From: Jeotgalibacillus proteolyticus
GTDB taxonomy: Bacteria; Bacillota; Bacilli; Bacillales; Jeotgalibacillaceae
NCBI RefSeq assembly: GCF_002926065.1
Contig: NZ_PREZ01000001.1
Coordinates: forward strand, 620,001 to 684,000
DNA: 64,000 nucleotides
Reading direction: 5' to 3'
The stretch's first letter is position 1; each line of letters opens with the position of its first letter. The notes under the pieces are model-generated. The model had not been told where the DNA came from, ran no database searches, and saw nothing but the letters and a program-made list of their open reading frames with translations. A program made the position numbers and the translations under genes. Of this stretch, positions 35,655 through 43,385 are shown piece by piece.

Positions 35655-35740
35655 GTTAACTTCCTCCTTATAGCGAAAATTTATATGAAAACAGGCTATG
35701 CCTGTTAACAACACATTCAAAAATATTCCAAATACAAAAA

Positions 35741-35780
35741 CAAAAAAGCATACCTGCCTGGAATGGGCAAGGTATGCTTC
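35741..35780 (-). terminator. Attenuator terminator in the bmrCD leader
   Basis: On the minus strand AAGCATACCTTGCC-cattcca-GGCAGGTATGCTT is followed by TTTTGTTTTTG: a strong intrinsic terminator about 180 bases ahead of bmrC and 80 bases after the leader peptide stop. An upstream GGCAGAGG (35819-35812) can pair with CCTTGCC of its 5' arm with one bulge, an alternative fold. Confidence 0.85.
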
Positions 35781-35862
35781 CATTAAAATAGGCACAGACT
35801 ACGATACGCAGCCTCTGCCTCTGTCATGACACTTTTATCCATTGAAAAAGATATACGTCTGG

Positions 35863-35937
35863 TTAGGAGAGAGTTTTATGCTGCGTGATATTAAGTTGTG
35901 AAAAACGATCAAGTGCAGTTAAAATAAGCTTTTTCAT
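35863..35937 (-). CDS. BmrB-type leader peptide (24 residues)
   Basis: ATG at 35937 preceded by GGAAGGGAG about nine bases away, encoding MKKLILTALDRFSQLNITQ followed by HKTLS. It lies between a good promoter and the attenuator terminator, the arrangement of bmrB-bmrC-bmrD in B. subtilis, where ribosome stalling on the leader by antibiotics lets transcription continue. The sequence is not obviously similar to BmrB and is shorter, so equivalence is by position. Confidence 0.75.
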   Translation of the reverse strand: MKKLILTALDRFSQLNITQHKTLS

Positions 35938-35985
35938 GTTCACGCAACTCCCTTCCTAAGTAATTTTCCCGCTTGGGACATTCTT

Positions 35986-36014
35986 AGATTATCTTACCAA
36001 GAAAATAGTGTCAA
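35986..36014 (-). promoter_or_regulatory. Sigma-A promoter of the bmr operon
   Basis: Minus strand TTGACA (36014-36009), 17-base spacer, TAATCT (35991-35986). Start of transcription would be near 35979, giving a leader of about 415 bases before bmrC. Confidence 0.8.
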
Positions 36015-36162
36015 TCTTTTTTTGTATTTTTCCGAAAAATGAAACCGCTTGAGATTAAGAAGGATATTTTAAAATGGGCGTTTGAGGGCATTAATCAAGG
36101 GTAAGGTAAAGGTAGGCAGCAGATATAGTTGTGCTTATATTTATTCAAAAGGGGTGAAACAT

Positions 36163-36234
36163 ATGCTAAGAACCGTTTTAATGATCATTGGAGCTATCGT
36201 TGTTATCTTTTTCTTAATTAATCTAATCGGTTAA
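36163..36234 (+). CDS. Single-helix mini-protein (23 residues)
   Basis: ATG at 36163 after AAAAGGGGTGAAAC encodes a peptide starting MLRTVLMIIGAIVVIFFLIN and ending LIG: a pure membrane helix with one arginine near the start. A terminator about 100 bases later would end a transcript of roughly 200 bases. This resembles both small membrane modulators and hydrophobic type I toxins; nothing in the sequence decides. Confidence 0.55.
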   Translation: MLRTVLMIIGAIVVIFFLINLIG

Positions 36235-36331
36235 TAATCGCTTATGGGAAGGTCAACATGTACTTCCCCGAAAATTAATCAATATACCTATTTTATCGCT
36301 TTTGGAATTATATCGTTTATAATCCGTAACT

Positions 36332-36366
36332 GTAAGCCCCGGCTCATCCGGGGTTTTTATTTTTGC
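36332..36366 (+). terminator. Terminator upstream of uspA
   Basis: AAGCCCCGG-ctcat-CCGGGGTTTTTATTTTT. Confidence 0.9.
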
Positions 36367-36445
36367 GTAAATTCTCCTTTTATTCTGGTTATCCACTACA
36401 GAACAAGGGTAAATAATAAAATAATCAACGAAGGAGATGAATGCG

Positions 36446-36952
36446 ATGTATAAACATATTCTCTTGGCTTTTGATCATACAAAAAGCAGCGAAAAAGCAC
36501 TCGAAGCAGCTGTTGGCCTCCTTGCATTGGAAAAAGAAGCAGAGCTGACCATTACCCATGTATCCACCGAAAAAAACTCCATGAATACAAACATCTATGA
36601 CAGAACAAGAAGTGCAGCACCAATAATGACACCAGGCCTTGACAAACAAAATCCTCCGTACATGCCTCCGCTTCCGCAGGAGGATAAAACGGTGGCTCAC
36701 CACCTTAATGATGAACTTGATGAGGCTCTTTCGTCGGTTAAACACAATTTAGACTCAAGGGGAATACAGGCAAACTTTTATCCTCTTAGCGGATCTCCCG
36801 CTGAGGCTATTTGTGAATATGCTACCGGAAACAATGTGGACCTGGTCATCGTGGGAAGAACTGAAAAAAACAATTTCCAAAAATGGTTTTTAGGCAGTGT
36901 AAGCGAAAAGATCATGCAGGAAAGCCCTTGTAATGTTCTTGTAGTTAAATAA
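36446..36952 (+). CDS. Universal stress protein (UspA family)
   Basis: 168-residue Usp-fold protein. Strand one HILLAFDHTKSSEKALEAA, and near the end the ATP-binding motif VIVGRTEKNNFQKWFLGSVS (GX2GX9GS-like) and ESPCNVLVVK. An insertion rich in proline and charged residues (about 50-85, PPYMPPLPQEDK) is longer than usual. The ATG at 36446 is nine bases from AAGGAG; the ATG at 36437 abuts that site. Own terminator downstream. Confidence 0.88.
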   Translation: MYKHILLAFDHTKSSEKALEAAVGLLALEKEAELTITHVSTEKNSMNTNIYDRTRSAAPIMTPGLDKQNPPYMPPLPQEDKTVAHHLNDELDEALSSVKHNLDSRGIQANFYPLSGSPAEAICEYATGNNVDLVIVGRTEKNNFQKWFLGSVSEKIMQESPCNVLVVK

Positions 36953-36961
36953 CCGAAATAA

Positions 36962-36998
36962 AAAAGGAACCCCTTAATTCTCTGGTTCCTTTTTTCCT
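36962..36998 (+). terminator. uspA terminator
   Basis: AAAAAGGAACC-ccttaattctct-GGTTCCTTTTTT. Confidence 0.9.
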
Positions 36999-37075
36999 TT
37001 TTGCGTCTTGAACAACTTTTATATGTTTTTTCAGTTATAATAAGAATAGTACGGCGGGTTAAAAGGATGATGTAT

Positions 37076-37651
37076 ATGGCTAGACAACGTAAGATCATAA
37101 TAGAGGATCTTTTAAAAGCAACAGAAGAGCTTCTGCTTGAAAAAGGCTATGAAGGCTTTCATTTCAAAGCGCTTTCTGAAAAACTTGATGTGGCCAGAAG
37201 CACGATATATGAATACTACAGCAATAAGGATGAGCTGATTACCGATTACATGAGGCTTCTTATGATGGAGGTAATGGGCAGAATTAAAGCGATTAAGGAA
37301 CGGCCCTCTTCCTTTCAGATGCTAAAAGAGCTTCTGAATTTATTTATGGAATACTCTCAGGTGTATGACATGATTAAAATGCGGCCATCTCTAAACCAGT
37401 CCGGCTCCCCTGCTGTTATAAAGAACCTTCAGGATTTGGATTGTTCTTCACAGGAACTCTTCAAGCTGCTGAGCGTCCATATCGAAAGAGCAAAGGCAGA
37501 GGGATCTATTCGCGAAGATCTTTCTACGTCCCTCGTAGCAGGAATATTTTTTAATACTGTTCTAATTCCCAATCATGAAAAAATCCCTCCTGCCCAGTGG
37601 TCGGAAATGATCTTCAGTTTAATTGAACACGGAATTTCTTCAAAAAAATAA
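37076..37651 (+). CDS. TetR-family transcriptional regulator
   Basis: 191 residues. The DNA-binding domain spans about 5-55 (LLKATEELLLEKGYEGFHFK, LSEKLDVARSTIYEYYSNKD), followed by a variable ligand-binding helical region. Three close ATG codons compete; 37076 has the best distance from AAAAGG. No neighbouring gene is divergently arranged, so the target is not evident; the MFS pump or BmrCD are far away. A type 1 palindromic element follows. Confidence 0.85.
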   Translation: MARQRKIIIEDLLKATEELLLEKGYEGFHFKALSEKLDVARSTIYEYYSNKDELITDYMRLLMMEVMGRIKAIKERPSSFQMLKELLNLFMEYSQVYDMIKMRPSLNQSGSPAVIKNLQDLDCSSQELFKLLSVHIERAKAEGSIREDLSTSLVAGIFFNTVLIPNHEKIPPAQWSEMIFSLIEHGISSKK

Positions 37652-37688
37652 AAAGGATGAGTTTGGGACATAACAATCATATTCGAAA

Positions 37689-37818
37689 CGTGAGGTGAAC
37701 GGAGCGGAAGGTGGCGACTCCTGCGGGAGGAAGCGGGAGCTTGAGATCCACTTGCTGAAAGCAAGTTAGCTCAAGCCCCGCCCCGCGGAAAGCGTCCGCC
37801 TGAAGCGCAGTGAACCGG
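37689..37818. repeat. Dispersed palindromic element, type 1 (full copy)
   Basis: Same orientation as 4867-4995 and nearly the same sequence (CGTGAGGTGAACGGAGCGG ... AAGCGCAGTGAACCGG). The loop of the central hairpin differs (ACTTGC-tgaaa-GCAAGT). Preceded at 37664 by TTTGGGACATAAC, a flank shared with the copy at 58772. The terminator-like edge seen at 5000 is decayed here (GAGGTTGATACATATTTGTC). Confidence 0.85.
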
Positions 37819-37904
37819 GTTTAGAGGTTGATACATATTTGTCCTTAGCCCCGACCCTTTTTTATTTTATACTTTTGATCAGTATAAGAAATTCCGTCCA
37901 TATA

Positions 37905-37941
37905 AAAAGAGGGTCCCGCATGTATTCGGGACCCTCTTTAT
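37905..37941. terminator. Terminator of tatA (bidirectional)
   Basis: AAAGAGGGTCCCG-catgtatt-CGGGACCCTCTTT, perfect 13-bp stem abutting the tatA stop. Confidence 0.9.
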
Positions 37942-38105
37942 TATTTATGATTCGTTCGATCTTTGTCACTTTCGGAATTTAATGCTTTTTTAAATTCCCG
38001 TAAGGTTAATCCGGCTGTCCGTCCAAGCTCAGGAAGCTTTTTAGGTCCAAAAACAATCAGTGCAGCAAAAAGAATTATCACGATTTCGCCAAATCCCAGG
38101 CTCAT
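37941..38105 (-). CDS. tatA: Twin-arginine translocase subunit TatA (orphan)
   Basis: 54 residues: one N-terminal helix (FGEIVIILFAALIVF), the hinge FGPKKLPELGR and an amphipathic helix (GLTLREFKKALN), then a charged tail. This is the complete TatA/E pattern. No tatC is adjacent; the gene stands alone between a terminator and the dicarboxylate symporter gene, like tatAc of B. subtilis. The start follows AAAAGGGGC. Confidence 0.9.
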   Translation of the reverse strand: MSLGFGEIVIILFAALIVFGPKKLPELGRTAGLTLREFKKALNSESDKDRTNHK

Positions 38106-38196
38106 TCTCGTTGCCCCTTTTCATATTTATGAATTCAGTATACCGGATTTACTTTAGAAAAGAGAAGTTTAATCGTGATCGCCTGGTGAACAATTT

Positions 38197-39450
38197 TTAT
38201 GCTTCTCCTCTTTGTTCTTTAATCTTCCTCTTTTTTTCAGACTCAGAAACGAATAATGCCACCGCAGCATCACCTGAAATATTAATAGCGGTTCTGCACA
38301 TATCCAGAAGACGGTCAATTCCAAGGATCAGACCGATCCCGGCAACCGGAAGCCCAACAGAGTTTAAAACCATGGCTAATAATATCAATCCTACCCCTGG
38401 TACTCCTGCCGTTCCAATACTGGCAAGTACTGCTGTCATCACCACTGTTAGAAGCTGCACAAAGGTAAGCTCCACATCAAAAACCTGGGCAATGAATATG
38501 GTCGCTACCCCCTGCATAATTGCGGTGCCATCCATATTGATGGTCGCCCCAAGCGGCTGCACAAAGGAGCTTGAGGATTTAGAAATCTTTAAATCCCGCT
38601 GCCCCACCTCCATTGAAATAGGAAGTGTTGCATTACTGCTTGAGGTACTAAAACCGACCGTCATGGCCGGGAAAAAATTCTTATAAAACCAGATCGGGCT
38701 TTTCTTTGCAAGGAACATAATGATACTTCCATACGTGACGATCGCATGAACGACTAAAGCCAGAAGGACTACGAGTACATACATCATAATGCTTTGCAGC
38801 GACTCAAATCCTGCTTCCCCTAAAGCTGATGCAATTAGACCGAATGTGCCATAAGGGGCAAATTTCATAACCACCCCTACCAAATACATCATGATGTCAT
38901 TACCCTGCTCAAACAAATTCAAGACACCCTTTGTTTTTTCCTTTAGCACAGTTAATGCAAAGCCGATAAAGATTGCAAATGCGATGATCTGAAGCATATT
39001 CCCTTCAGCCAATGCTGAAACAGGGTTTGTTGGAATAATGTCGAGCAGTGTTTCTCCTACAGAAGGTGTCTCTTCTTCTTCGAAAGAAGCAGCTTCCCTT
39101 TCTTCCGCTGAAAAAGGAGAATTTTCACCCGGCTGGATAACAGAAGCAAGCGTTAAGCCGATTGTTATGGCAATAGCAGTAGTAACCATAAAAGTAACAA
39201 TCGCCTTTACCCCAATCCTCCCAAGCTTTTTTGTGTCTCCAAGCCCCGCTACTCCAAGAACCAGGGAGAAGAATACAATTGGGACGACCAGCATATTAAT
39301 TAAGCTAAGAAATATTTGACCCAATGGTGTAAAAAGATATGTATCCAGTACATTAAATAAATCCGGGGCAAATACATTAAGGGACAGACCGGTTATAATT
39401 CCAATCACCAGGGCTATCAAAATCTTTGCTGTTAAATTCATTTTTTTCAT
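38197..39450 (-). CDS. Dicarboxylate/amino acid:cation symporter (GltP/DctP family)
   Basis: 417 residues, eight helices plus two re-entrant loops, as in glutamate transporter homologues. The serine-rich tip FSTSSSNATLPISMEV (about 268-283), NMDGTAIMQG (about 300-309) and the later GVPGVGLILLAMVLN segment match the substrate and sodium sites. The ATG at 39450 follows GGAGGAGCC. A hydrophilic insertion (about 108-135, EREAASFEEEE) in the region after helix 3 is notable. Substrate could be glutamate, aspartate, serine or C4-dicarboxylates. Confidence 0.9.
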   Translation of the reverse strand: MKKMNLTAKILIALVIGIITGLSLNVFAPDLFNVLDTYLFTPLGQIFLSLINMLVVPIVFFSLVLGVAGLGDTKKLGRIGVKAIVTFMVTTAIAITIGLTLASVIQPGENSPFSAEEREAASFEEEETPSVGETLLDIIPTNPVSALAEGNMLQIIAFAIFIGFALTVLKEKTKGVLNLFEQGNDIMMYLVGVVMKFAPYGTFGLIASALGEAGFESLQSIMMYVLVVLLALVVHAIVTYGSIIMFLAKKSPIWFYKNFFPAMTVGFSTSSSNATLPISMEVGQRDLKISKSSSSFVQPLGATINMDGTAIMQGVATIFIAQVFDVELTFVQLLTVVMTAVLASIGTAGVPGVGLILLAMVLNSVGLPVAGIGLILGIDRLLDMCRTAINISGDAAVALFVSESEKKRKIKEQRGEA

Positions 39451-39618
39451 AAAGGCTCCTCCGATCTTAAGAATCATGCAATGCTCATAATTCTATCTAC
39501 CAAATTTAATACGTATCTTATAGATTATCAATAAATAACACATAATAATAAAAAATGCATAAATCAATTAAGAAATGGGTATAGTGAACTATAACATCTT
39601 CAGAAAGGATCTGCGCTT

Positions 39619-40050
39619 ATGGATAATCAAACGATTTACTTTATTTCCTCTCACCACGAACGCAGTCTCATTGCTGAGGGTTGGGCTTCCAGATTAAAAG
39701 CTGAGAACATTACGTTCAGAAGCGCAGGTTGGTTTGATGCTAAAACCAATCCATTTTCTATAGAAGCGATGAAAGAAATCTCGATAGACCTATCCAGCTT
39801 TAAACCCCATCAAATCGACCTTGAAGAGCTTGACCAGGCAGATATGATCGTATTAATCCAGGACTTTGACAGAGATGATAAGATTCATTTAACACCTTCA
39901 TCAGCTAAAAAAATTGTAACCTGGAATATCATTAATCCCGAAAAACGCTCAGCTGACCCAACCGAAAAATGGCTTTTGTTCCAGGAAATTTGTGACGATA
40001 TCGCTGATCGTATTAAGGATCTCGGCCAAACGCTTTCATCGCCTGTATAG
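39619..40050 (+). CDS. ArsC/low-molecular-weight phosphatase-like protein lacking the catalytic cysteine
   Basis: 143 residues aligning along their full length with thioredoxin-coupled arsenate reductase (IYFISSHHERSLIAEGWAS against YFLCTGNSCRSQMAEGWA; AMKEISIDLSS; FQEICDDIADRIKDL). The P-loop cysteine is serine, the loop is one residue shorter, and the two resolving cysteines around residues 80-90 are gone. The general-acid DP pair (SADPTEKW) remains. It therefore cannot use the known chemistry and may bind an anion or protein partner. The start is set by GAAAGGATCTGCGCTT. Confidence 0.8.
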   Translation: MDNQTIYFISSHHERSLIAEGWASRLKAENITFRSAGWFDAKTNPFSIEAMKEISIDLSSFKPHQIDLEELDQADMIVLIQDFDRDDKIHLTPSSAKKIVTWNIINPEKRSADPTEKWLLFQEICDDIADRIKDLGQTLSSPV

Positions 40051-40083
40051 CTCATCCCGCAAAGGCCGGATGAGTTTTTTTTA
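40048..40083. terminator. Terminator between the ArsC-like gene and kynB
   Basis: CTCATCC-cgcaaaggcc-GGATGAG followed by TTTTTTTTA. Confidence 0.85.
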
Positions 40084-40707
40084 TATTTCCCGCAAAATTG
40101 CACGAACCGGGCTGCCGTCTGCATCTTTAAGCTTTAGAGGCAGAGCAATTAATTCATATTCCCCTTCGGCTATATCTTTTAGTACGATGCCTTCCAGTAT
40201 CCAAATATCGTTTTCAAGCAGTGTACGATGGATGGGCAAATCTTTACTGTCTATTGAATCGACAGAGGGCAGATCAACGCCTATGAGCTTAATGCCTTTT
40301 TTCTTAAGTTCTTTTGGAACTTTTTCATCCATTGTTGGAATGGATTCAGGAAACGTATTTCTATCCCTCCAGTAATCCGTTTTTAACAAAACGGTTTGTA
40401 CCGCTGGAGTTTTTAGCGATGGAAGAATATCCTCCACTTCAATTTTTTCCTTATTTGAACAGTCAATCACAATCGCTCTGGAAACATAACGCTCCAGGGA
40501 TAATTCTTCGACCTTCTTTCCTCCTGCATCATAGTGATAAGGAGCATCAATATGCGTACCGATATGGGTGCTTGTTTCTATTTTCCCAACGTTTACCGAG
40601 CCGCTTTCCTCCATACTCCAGGAAATCTCGTAATGAAAAGGTGTATCTCCTGGCCAGCTTGCAGTATCAGCTGAAAGAGTCATCGAAATATCTTTAATCT
40701 CTCGCAC
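40081..40707 (-). CDS. kynB: Kynurenine formamidase KynB
   Basis: Hydrolyses N-formylkynurenine to kynurenine and formate. The cyclase-family metal motif STHIGTHIDAPYHYD (about 46-60) is intact, as is WPGDTPF (about 18-24). 208 residues is normal for bacterial KynB. It lies 11 bp after kynU in the same operon. No tryptophan 2,3-dioxygenase gene (kynA) lies within the window on either side, so the first step must be encoded elsewhere or be missing. Confidence 0.9.
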   Translation of the reverse strand: MREIKDISMTLSADTASWPGDTPFHYEISWSMEESGSVNVGKIETSTHIGTHIDAPYHYDAGGKKVEELSLERYVSRAIVIDCSNKEKIEVEDILPSLKTPAVQTVLLKTDYWRDRNTFPESIPTMDEKVPKELKKKGIKLIGVDLPSVDSIDSKDLPIHRTLLENDIWILEGIVLKDIAEGEYELIALPLKLKDADGSPVRAILREI

Positions 40708-40718
40708 AACAAGACCCC

Positions 40719-41996
40719 CTAAGCAATAACATTTCTTGTATTTTTATACAATTGATACAACTTCTTCTCCATAACCTCCTGAAGAATGTGAATGGCATCA
40801 AACAGCTCTTCATAACTCGTATAAAAAGGAGCCGGTGCAAAGCGGATCAGGTTCGGTGCTCTAAAATCCGGAATAACTCTTTGATTTTTCAATGCCTTGC
40901 AGATGCTTGCAGCTTCAGGATGCTCAAGTGCAATATGACCTCCCCGCTCTGAATGGACAAGCGGTGTTACAACCTTGAAACCATATGGCAACAAATAATC
41001 TTCAATAAGCTGGAGCATAAAATCAGTCTGCTTTAACGACTTTTCTCTTAAACCATTCATTCCTGCTTCTTCAAAAAGTGATAGGCTGCCAAGCAATGGT
41101 GCACTGGAAAGAATATGAGGTGTACCAATCTGATAGGCTCCCGCATCGTCAGCTGGTGAAAAAGTGTGCTCCATATCAAATTGCTTTTCTTTTTGAGAAC
41201 CAAACCATCCTTTCAATCCAGGGATTTTCCCATGGTGCTTTTTATGCACAAACAGCCCTCCGGTTCCCCCAGGTCCGCTATTCATATACTTGTAATTGCA
41301 CCAAACAGCAAAATCGACTCCCCACTCATGAAGCTGATGAGGCACTGCACCAATTGAATGTGCAAGGTCAAATCCAACAATAACGGATTTTGTATGAGCG
41401 TATTCTACTATTTCCTTAATAGGCAGCAACTGGCCGCTTCTGTATAGGACAGATGGCAGCAGAATCATCGCTGTATCATCCGTAATACTTTTTTTAATTT
41501 GGTCTAAATCAAGGGTCTGGCCGTTTAGAGATGGGATTTTTTTAAGATGGCTTGCAGGATCATATCCCTTCAGCTCAAGCTGGCTTTGAATCGCATAGAT
41601 GTCAGAAGGAAAATTGAGTTCATCTGCCAGAATTTTATTTTTGGTTTTATCCGGCTTGTAAAAACTTGCTATCATTTGATGAAGGTTCGAAGTGATTGAA
41701 CCTGTCACAATAACCTCTTCTTTTGCTGCACCAATAAGCGGTGCTGTTTTCTCCCCTAATGCTTCAGAAAAAGTGAACCACGGATGCTCCCCTTCAGTCC
41801 ATCCGTCTATTCCGTAATTCTTCCAGCTTGAAAGCAAATCCAGTGTTGCTTTTTCTGCTCTTTTAGAGAGCAGACCAAGTGAGTTTCCGTCCAGGTAAAT
41901 TTGACTTTCCTGTACATAAAACTCCTCTCTGAATTTTCTCAGCTCATCCTGCCGATCGAGCTGGATTGCTGCTTCTTTCTTAATTCGGCCCTTCAT
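40719..41996 (-). CDS. kynU: Kynureninase KynU
   Basis: PLP enzyme converting kynurenine to anthranilate and alanine. Family landmarks: [11 protein letters not shown] (about 34-44), [13 protein letters not shown] (about 218-230), and the PLP-lysine segment [19 protein letters not shown] (about 243-261). 425 residues is usual. AAGGGGAAAGG precedes the ATG. With kynB it would return anthranilate from tryptophan, or degrade imported kynurenine if kynA is absent. Confidence 0.92.
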   Translation of the reverse strand: MKGRIKKEAAIQLDRQDELRKFREEFYVQESQIYLDGNSLGLLSKRAEKATLDLLSSWKNYGIDGWTEGEHPWFTFSEALGEKTAPLIGAAKEEVIVTGSITSNLHQMIASFYKPDKTKNKILADELNFPSDIYAIQSQLELKGYDPASHLKKIPSLNGQTLDLDQIKKSITDDTAMILLPSVLYRSGQLLPIKEIVEYAHTKSVIVGFDLAHSIGAVPHQLHEWGVDFAVWCNYKYMNSGPGGTGGLFVHKKHHGKIPGLKGWFGSQKEKQFDMEHTFSPADDAGAYQIGTPHILSSAPLLGSLSLFEEAGMNGLREKSLKQTDFMLQLIEDYLLPYGFKVVTPLVHSERGGHIALEHPEAASICKALKNQRVIPDFRAPNLIRFAPAPFYTSYEELFDAIHILQEVMEKKLYQLYKNTRNVIA

Positions 41997-42112
41997 CAGC
42001 CTTTCCCCTTCCTCTTTGCTAGTGCCTAAATTTATTCATCCCCGTTTTATCTATGGTATCATCAAATCGTAAATGTTTACAGGATACATAATAGGATTGG
42101 GAGGCTTGTTAT

Positions 42113-42409
42113 ATGCTCAGGCGAAAAGGAATAATAACTAAAACCACTTTTTTGTTCCTGCTTCTTCCTTTTCTTGTGCTTGAGCCTTTCATTTCCAAAG
42201 TCATTATTTATTCTATCCCCCTATTTATTTTGCTCGCTTTTATAGCAGAAATGAAGAACAGCAGTACTGCTGGAGGGAAAATGAATGCCTACATATTGAT
42301 CACCTCCTTGTATCTTCTGGGAATTTTAAGTGAGGGGACCGTAATGACTTCGATTCTGGTGCTTGGACTCGTGTTTTCTTTTTATAGTTGTTCGATTGAT
42401 ACTATTTAG
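42113..42409 (+). CDS. Small membrane protein (98 residues), unknown
   Basis: Three hydrophobic segments (about 10-28, 31-45 and 58-90) with short charged links (KNSSTAGGK). GGGAGG lies nine bases before the ATG. It sits 14 bp upstream of the aldo/keto reductase gene and is probably co-transcribed with it, divergent from kynUB. I do not recognise a family. Confidence 0.65.
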   Translation: MLRRKGIITKTTFLFLLLPFLVLEPFISKVIIYSIPLFILLAFIAEMKNSSTAGGKMNAYILITSLYLLGILSEGTVMTSILVLGLVFSFYSCSIDTI

Positions 42410-42423
42410 TAGGAGGAATTGTA

Positions 42424-43329
42424 ATGGAACGAATTGCAGTAAGTGAGGAGCTGCGCTTTTCAAGAATTATTCATGGAATGATGCGGCTGTCTGAATGGAA
42501 TTTATCAAAAGAAGAAAGACTTCTATTTATAGAGGAGCTTCTGGATCAGGGCATCACGACTTTTGATCATGCTGACATTTACGGAAAATACCAATGTGAG
42601 GAGTTGTTTGGCGAAGCCATTTCGTTAAAGCCCTCGCTTAGAAGTAAAATGGAGATTATTACAAAATGCGGCATCGTATTAGAATCTCCAAACAGACCGG
42701 AACATAAAAGCCATCATTATAATACAACCAAACAGCATATACTTGAGTCAGTACATCATTCATTGAAGAACCTTCAAACTGATTACATTGATTTACTGCT
42801 GATCCACCGCCCCGACCCTTATATGAATCCTGAGGAAGTGGCGGAGGCGTTCGATCAGCTTCAAAATGAAGGCAAGGTTCGCAGCTTTGGGGTCTCAAAT
42901 TTTAAACGGCCTCAGCTGAAGATGCTTGAATCGTATGTTTCCCAGCCGCTGCTGTCTAATCAGATTGAACTTAATCCGTATAACTTGGAAAACTTTGAGG
43001 ACGGGACCCTTGACCTTTCTCTTGAAATGCAGGCGCCTCCTATGGCGTGGTCACCCCTTGCAGGCGGATTACTATTTTCTAAGGAGACAGAAAAAGCTAA
43101 AAGAATCAGCAGGGCACTTGAAATAACAGCGGAAGAAATTGGGGCCGGCAGTATTGATGAGGCGATTTATGTATGGCTCATGTCTCACCCTGCCAAAATA
43201 ATGCCGATTGTCGGTTCCGGTAAAATGGAGCGGGTTCAGGCTGCAATTCGTGCTGCTGCTTTTGAGAGACTGACTCCCCATCAATGGTATGCTGTCTATC
43301 AGGCTTCTCTTGGCCATGATGTTCCATAA
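42424..43329 (+). CDS. Aldo/keto reductase (YdhF/YcsN-like)
   Basis: 301-residue TIM-barrel NADPH-dependent reductase. The catalytic tetrad is visible: aspartate and tyrosine in FDHADIYGKY (about 42-51), lysine in IITKCGI (about 79-85) and histidine in LLIHRPDPY (about 121-129). NADPH-binding text PIVGSGKMERVQ is near the C-terminus. TAGGAGG precedes the ATG. Substrate unknown; the upstream small membrane gene is the likely operon partner. Confidence 0.88.
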   Translation: MERIAVSEELRFSRIIHGMMRLSEWNLSKEERLLFIEELLDQGITTFDHADIYGKYQCEELFGEAISLKPSLRSKMEIITKCGIVLESPNRPEHKSHHYNTTKQHILESVHHSLKNLQTDYIDLLLIHRPDPYMNPEEVAEAFDQLQNEGKVRSFGVSNFKRPQLKMLESYVSQPLLSNQIELNPYNLENFEDGTLDLSLEMQAPPMAWSPLAGGLLFSKETEKAKRISRALEITAEEIGAGSIDEAIYVWLMSHPAKIMPIVGSGKMERVQAAIRAAAFERLTPHQWYAVYQASLGHDVP

Positions 43330-43370
43330 TTATTCACTAAGAAATTTTTAGTCATTCTAATTTTGTTTTA

Positions 43371-43380
43371 TGGTAGAATT
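43371..43380 (+). promoter_or_regulatory. Extended -10 promoter of the CorB-like gene
   Basis: TGGTAGAAT has the extended -10 TG plus TAGAAT; a poor -35 (TCATTC, 16-base spacer) lies upstream. Transcription would start near 43386, leaving a leader of about 350 bases. Confidence 0.5.
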
Positions 43381-43385
43381 AAACC

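Noticed and set aside
35601-35795. 64-codon minus-strand frame before bmrC as a single protein
   Set aside because: It runs through the attenuator terminator and lacks a ribosome site at its start; only its last 17 codons have one.
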